This document shows, piece after piece, positions 59,661-64,000 of a DNA stretch of 64,000 nucleotides. The DNA is from Viscum album (Eukaryota > Streptophyta > Magnoliopsida > Santalales > Viscaceae). Positions within the stretch are counted from its first letter, which is position 1; every line of letters begins with the position of its first letter. Both the position numbers and the translations under genes were made by a program. A model generated the notes under the pieces. The model was given only the letters and a program-made list of their open reading frames with translations, searched no databases and was not told the origin of the DNA. The stretch lies in assembly GCA_963277665.1 (NCBI GenBank), contig OY728131.1, positions 1,395,586,688 through 1,395,650,687 of the forward strand, written 5' to 3'.

Positions 59661-61537
59661 TCATTCAAAGGATAGATAGAATAATGAATATGGATTTACC
59701 ATATTTATAATAACATCACAGTAGATATAAGAGTCGGGAGTTATTATTTTAGATTGTAAATAACATAGAAATAACAAGTGGAAGAAGAAATGAACTTGAA
59801 AGAGGGTGGTGAAATTATTACCTCTTCTTCAGGGTCTTCCTATTGATTTGAACAAAAGGGATCCTTAAGATGGCTTTGTGACTAAAGGAAGGAATTTAGG
59901 ACGAAGTGAGGGAAGTTGAGAGGATATTTGTTTCAGGGTTTGGATGAGACAAATGGCTTTGAAGGTGTGAATTATAGAGAAGGTGGAGTGCCCTTTTATT
60001 AGAGGGGTGAGGGGCACCTTAGGAAAAGATAGAAATATTATTTTATAATAAACTAATATTTGGTTATTAAAGGATCCAAAATGGATTATTTAAATTATAT
60101 GGTGGGTATAGGACAAAAAACAATCAAACCATATGTTTTAGATAGGTTTGGGTCACTATATTAACTTTATGATTTAGATTTAACTCTTAGTTAAATAGTT
60201 TGACATTTACCATGTCCCTTTGTATTTTTATATTATATGGTTAATAAACATACTATATACTTCCAATAGAACTCCATGTGATTCATTAATTACACACCTA
60301 TCATTATATAAGTTTTTTGGCCAGATCATATATTTTTAGGAATAGAATATGAATTAATAATATAATAATTATTTAAAAAACTCTTTTATGTCAATTTTGA
60401 CACTATTTGTTATTTTGTTTTTTCTAAATTCATAACAGCAGTATTACTTCGAAGACAATTCATCGAACAAACACTAATATGTCATATTAACCTAAAAAAT
60501 TAGTGGAATTCATAAAAAGTATCATATTACATTTATTTGGATATATATAATATCAATTATTTTAATATTTCATTAATTAGGTAATTACTGCATCCCCATT
60601 GTGTCATAAATAAATTAAATTATTTAATGTCTAAAAACTATAAATAAAATACCATTATTTAGAAAATATTTAAATATTTATAATGAATATTTATAATCGA
60701 ATTTATCTTATGTATATCCTCATATTAAAAATGTTTTAGTTATTAATCTTTGATTTTAACTCTTTTAACTGTTCTTTGAATTAAATAATAATAAATATCC
60801 TAATCTAATCCATGTTGACAAAAGAGGATCATATTTTATTTCTAAGGTTTATTTTGGTCGAATTATACTTATACAATAGAATTATGACATGTTATAGGTT
60901 AATAATAATATCATTTTTACCATTAATTACCCTATTTACCTTTAATTATGGTAAATAAAAGTAAAAACGTTATTATTTACCAAAAATTGTTTTTGTCTTA
61001 TTGAATCAAATTTTACTACTTGATATTAATAGTGTCTCTCAGATTTTCTAAATTCCACTCATGGAAGTGGTAAAATTATGTTTTATGTGAATTTTCAAAT
61101 TCTCATAGGAGGTGGGTAAAAGACGGTAAAAAGTTCAATAAAAAAATTTATATAAAAAATTATTATAAACTAACACCAATGAATTACATTGAAATTATAT
61201 AAGTATTAAGTATCTTTATTGACCTAAAATAAATTTAAATAAAATAAATTATTATTTAAATAAAAATTCGTTTTTAAACTATAACTTAGTGGTTTTCACT
61301 ATTCCTCAAAAAATGAATATTTTCCAAAAAATACCAAAATATCACCCTACGATAATTTTGATATTCAAAATAAAAAAATTCAGTCCATTTTGAATGATAA
61401 AATTTCAAAAAGTGGGTATTAGAATTCATAAATGCTAGTTTGATTGGTTATTGTGTGTTAGAATCTCAAAGTTGCGTACAATGCAAGCTATTACATTATT
61501 CAAAGGTAAACGTACCGTGGAAGCATGCGGTGTAACA

Positions 61538-61551
61538 TTATCCCCTACTTC
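61538..61551 (-). other. Element C polypurine tract
   Basis: The minus strand reads GAAGTAGGGGATAA immediately before the LTR start TGTTACACCGC. Confidence 0.75.
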
Positions 61552-61582
61552 AAATAATTTCTTCCTCAAAATTTCTATAATA

Positions 61583-61921
61583 TTAACGCATAAAAAGGCT
61601 CAGGTGGTTCTTTATCAAAAGTCCCTCAGGGTCCCACGTTGCCTCTTCCATCTTTTGGTTTCTCTATAGAACATTTACCAAACGAGTCGTCCGATTTCTC
61701 AACAATTGTTCTCTGGTATAAAGAATCCTCAAGGTCTCTTCACAATAAGATAGATTGGGTTCCAGTTCTAATTCCTCCTATGTGAGTACATGCATTGGGT
61801 CAGGCATGTATTTTCTCAACAGTGATACGTGGATCACATATTGAACTTTCGAGAGAATTGGCCGCACTGCCAAATGGTAAGCTACAACCCCAATTCGTTC
61901 TAGAATTTCGAACAGTCTGAT
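61583..61921 (-). pseudogene. pol: Element C pol end: integrase C-terminus and chromodomain-like tail
   Basis: One minus-strand frame runs nearly unbroken for about 113 codons: RLFEILERIGVVAYHLAV, VIHVSLLRKYMPDPMHVL, EELELEPNLSY, LLRNRTTRLVNVL, RNQKMEEATW and a final LSLFMR with stop at 61583-61585. This is the GPFEILERIG...HVSMLRKY...VKVLWRN...EEATW tail of gypsy chromovirus integrases (Tekay-like by motif). The only in-frame stops are TAG where Trp is conserved (VLT-W-EE and VL-W-RN). It is cut at 61921 by LTR G inside the FEILERIG block. It is the best preserved coding stretch in the window and shows the long-LTR family once had a pol-bearing member. Confidence 0.88.
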
Positions 61922-64000
61922 TGTAAAGACCCATAAATTCCAAGGAAATTTTTTTTCTTAATTTTCTTTGGAATTTTACAAGAACTCAGTTTCTGACGGC
62001 ACCTGATTCCGAGGCCCGGTGTGCCCGGAATCATTTTCCGAAGTTTGGCTCGGGTACGTTCAGTGAACAGACGAGCGAGTTTTTCTAACTTTCGAATTGG
62101 TACTCGGAATCGAATTCTGAGGGCACCAGTGGAATTGCAACACCGGTAATTGCTTATAAACACCTCTTCCGGAGTTGTGTTTGCACGGGTGTGGTTTTTA
62201 TTTGTTGGTCTTAATGTTAAGAAATAAAATATTTGTACGAAAAACTTTATTTTATTTCACTTAAGCCACTTGGATGCCTCTTGAATCCACTTAAAGTGGA
62301 TTAAGCTGAGTTGATGCGGATAGCGTGCTATTCAAAAATATCCTACCCTCTTGGTAGGATATTTGTGATGTGGGACCCGCACGAGCCCCACCGTTTCTTT
62401 TCCGCTAAGTAACGCACCCGCGAAAACCTGTCATTATGAAAGTCAACTGACGCGTTTTCTTAATTTCTTAACGCACCAATTAATTGGGCGGTTTTCTTCG
62501 TTGAATTAAATGGGCAGTTTATTCATTGAAATTAATTCTATTAATTAATTTCATTTGTTTCTTAACCTGTTTGAAATCCGTTGGCGTAATAATAAAATAA
62601 GACCAACACACGACATTTGAAAAAATGCTCGTTGAGATGTTTTGACAAGTTTTGTGCCTTCACACACCTTCGCGAAGAACTTGAAGAACGTGAAGAAAGA
62701 AAAGAACGTCGTCACCCTCGGAGATTGACGACGCCCCATCTGAGACGTTCTTCCCCGCCCCGATCTCTGATCACCTACTGCTGGAGGTAAGAGATTTCAG
62801 ATTTCATTTAAAACTCCTTTGTGGTTTTTAACCAAACATGTATTTAATTATTATTAATTAAAATCAGTTGTTCTTGAATCTCGGAGTTCATCGACGCGTC
62901 ACCGTTTTTCGTGACGTGATGCCTATCCGTGATGATGTGACACCCTTCCATGACACGACGATCAAATCCGCGAAGAACACGCGTGCGACGACTTGACGAG
63001 GTAGGGATTTTATTTTGGAAATACCTTTTTATTCCCGTAATCGTTTCTTTTAAAATAAAGAACCCAGATTCTTATGAACAATTTTATTTTATTAAAATTG
63101 TTTTTGGATATGTTTATTTATCCTCCTGATTGATACCGTCTAACGCGGAGGGTGCGAGCCAAACAAACACAGCCCGACAACCCTCCGTCGTTCTTCGTTG
63201 TTGTGCGGATTTGGCGGGCGACGACAAAACGTGACGGAAGGGCGATTTGATGATTCCGCAGTGAAGAACGGGTCTCGGGAGGAGCAGTGGCGCATACGGA
63301 AAGGAAAACGGACCACCAGAACAACTCCGGAGGCCCGCGAAAGTCTCCGGCAGTGGCTAGCGAACCCACGACCGCACGAGTCCGGCTCGCCCGCACGGGA
63401 CGCGGCAGAAGCCGCGTCCGTTGTCTCCAGCGCGGCCCCTCGAGGGTCGCGGCTTCCTCGTCCTGCGGGGGCGGCGCCCCACGGCTGCCGCACTCGGTCG
63501 CTCGGTCGAGCCGAGCCGGGCCGGTCTGACCGGCCGGGCCGCGCCCCGGCTGGACCGGACCGGGTCCGGCCGAATCGGGTCGACCTTGTTCGGCCGAGCC
63601 AGGGGGGTCGGGCCGGGTCGACCCGAGCCCAGACCCCCCGTCTTCAGACTATTTTCGATATTTTGGCCGTAACAAGAGCTACGGGACTCCGAACGACGCG
63701 CCATCAGTGGATTTGCGATCCTTGGATCGAGACGGTTGTTTCGGTGTATTGCACTAAAGGTTTCAGAAAATTTTGGGTTCAGCCGGGTTGGTTTGTACAC
63801 GAAACCAACCGGGCCCTCGGAGCGGAAATGCTCATATCTTGAGCTTCGGACGTCCGATTGACGTGCCATAGACTTTGGTTGATCCCTCTAAGTGAGAAGA
63901 ATCTTTTGGCTCACTCCGCCTGAGGTTTTGACGCAGTTGGAGTACGGCCGGGATGGTTCGCTCACGAAACCAACCGGGCCCCTAGAACGAAAAAGCCAAT
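61922..64000 (+). mobile_element. LTR G, left 2.1 kb (same family as LTR A, younger)
   Basis: The start TGTAAAGACCCATAAATTCC directly follows element C's pol. Matches to LTR A in order are the start; TAACGCGGAGG...CAAACAAACACAGCCCG (63140, compare 2230); the GC-rich zone (63200-63640, compare 2470-2900); and CTCCGCCTGAGGTTTTG...CCAACCGGGCCCCTA (63918-63985, compare 3045-3110). It has many intact CG pairs, unlike A. Reading frames at 63118-63869 overlap in several frames, start and end at random, and lie in the GC-rich zone: they are not genes. It could be a 5' LTR or a solo LTR; the right end is outside the window. The five bases before it, CTGAT (61917-61921), would be its target duplication. 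Confidence 0.82.
63786..63810. repeat. 9-bp stem-loop in LTR G, part of a 160-bp direct duplication
   Basis: GGTTGGTTT (63786-63794) and AAACCAACC (63802-63810) flank a 7-base loop. The block ACGAAACCAACCGGGCCC recurs near 63974-63990 with a weaker stem (GGATGGTTCGCTCACGAAACC), about 175 bases later. Confidence 0.75.

Larger units (their letters stand above)
57793..61537 (-). mobile_element. Element C 3' LTR (3.7 kb, long-LTR family)
   Basis: On the plus strand it runs from TGTAACGCCCCGACCCTAG to GCATGCGGTGTAACA. It matches B's LTR in order: start, splice-acceptor-like block 58027-58057, GGCCTCGGCCAA repeats (58309-58390), the CCGATGCATCGAAGAG block, CTTATACATTTCC, the motif pair at 59432/59619 and the box AATAAAA at 59994-60000. 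Its open GGCCTCGGCC cores and CG pairs are better kept than in B, so it is probably younger. It adjoins a polypurine tract and pol end on its high-coordinate side. It is inserted in the D 3' LTR. Confidence 0.87.

Noticed and set aside
63118..63869. Overlapping GC-rich frames up to 214 codons on both strands
   Set aside because: They lie in the GC-rich centre of LTR G, overlap in several frames, and consist of Arg/Pro/Gly/Ala runs typical of non-coding high-GC DNA. LTR A has the same region in decayed form.

Overview
The window looks like repeat-packed, very AT-rich nuclear DNA of a flowering plant. No intact host gene, tRNA, rRNA, operon or CRISPR array is visible. Almost everything recognisable is long-terminal-repeat (LTR) retrotransposon sequence at different stages of decay, plus a satellite array, several minisatellites and one likely SINE. 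The species cannot be named from the sequence. The plant call rests on Ty3/gypsy pol remnants with a chromodomain-like tail, a Sirevirus-like Ty1/copia element with an env-like region, initiator-tRNA-Met primer sites, and heavy C-to-T decay of the kind expected of methylated repeats. I matched copies by eye, so boundaries are reliable where I quote terminal motifs and approximate elsewhere.

Layout. 1-4563: 3' end of gypsy element A (+ strand): broken integrase/chromodomain-like tail, polypurine tract, 3.1 kb 3' LTR. 4564-7915 and 18756-19007: old LTR E (- strand), split by element B. 7916-18755: element B (- strand), a non-autonomous gypsy element with two 4.23 kb LTRs around 2.4 kb of internal DNA that keeps a primer site, a leader hairpin, a gag zinc-knuckle relic and a polypurine tract but no recognisable pol; a probable tRNA-derived SINE sits inside it. 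19-28.4 kb: AT-rich DNA with a degenerate minisatellite and a badly decayed copia pol (22.7-25 kb). 28.4-31.56 kb: satellite of about 177 bp monomers arranged as trimers of about 532 bp. 31.6-36.96 kb: unassigned. 36.96-39.2 kb: LTR F (- strand). 39.66-57.79 kb: element D (+ strand), whose interior received a 9.4 kb Sirevirus-like copia element (43120-52491, - strand). 57793-61921: element C (- strand), inserted into D's 3' LTR and keeping the pol end. 61922-64000: start of GC-richer LTR G, inserted into C's pol; G is a younger relative of LTR A.

B, C, D, E and F carry related LTRs of about 4 kb, which I call the long-LTR family. They share terminal motifs, a TATA box, a pair of GC-rich motifs exactly 187 bp apart (in B and C), a short minisatellite and a splice-acceptor-like motif. 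Nesting order inferred from the interruptions: D, then C into D, then G into C; copia into D; B into E. The most notable finding is the trimeric satellite. Next come the conserved internal architecture of the long LTRs and the deletion junction inside the copia element.
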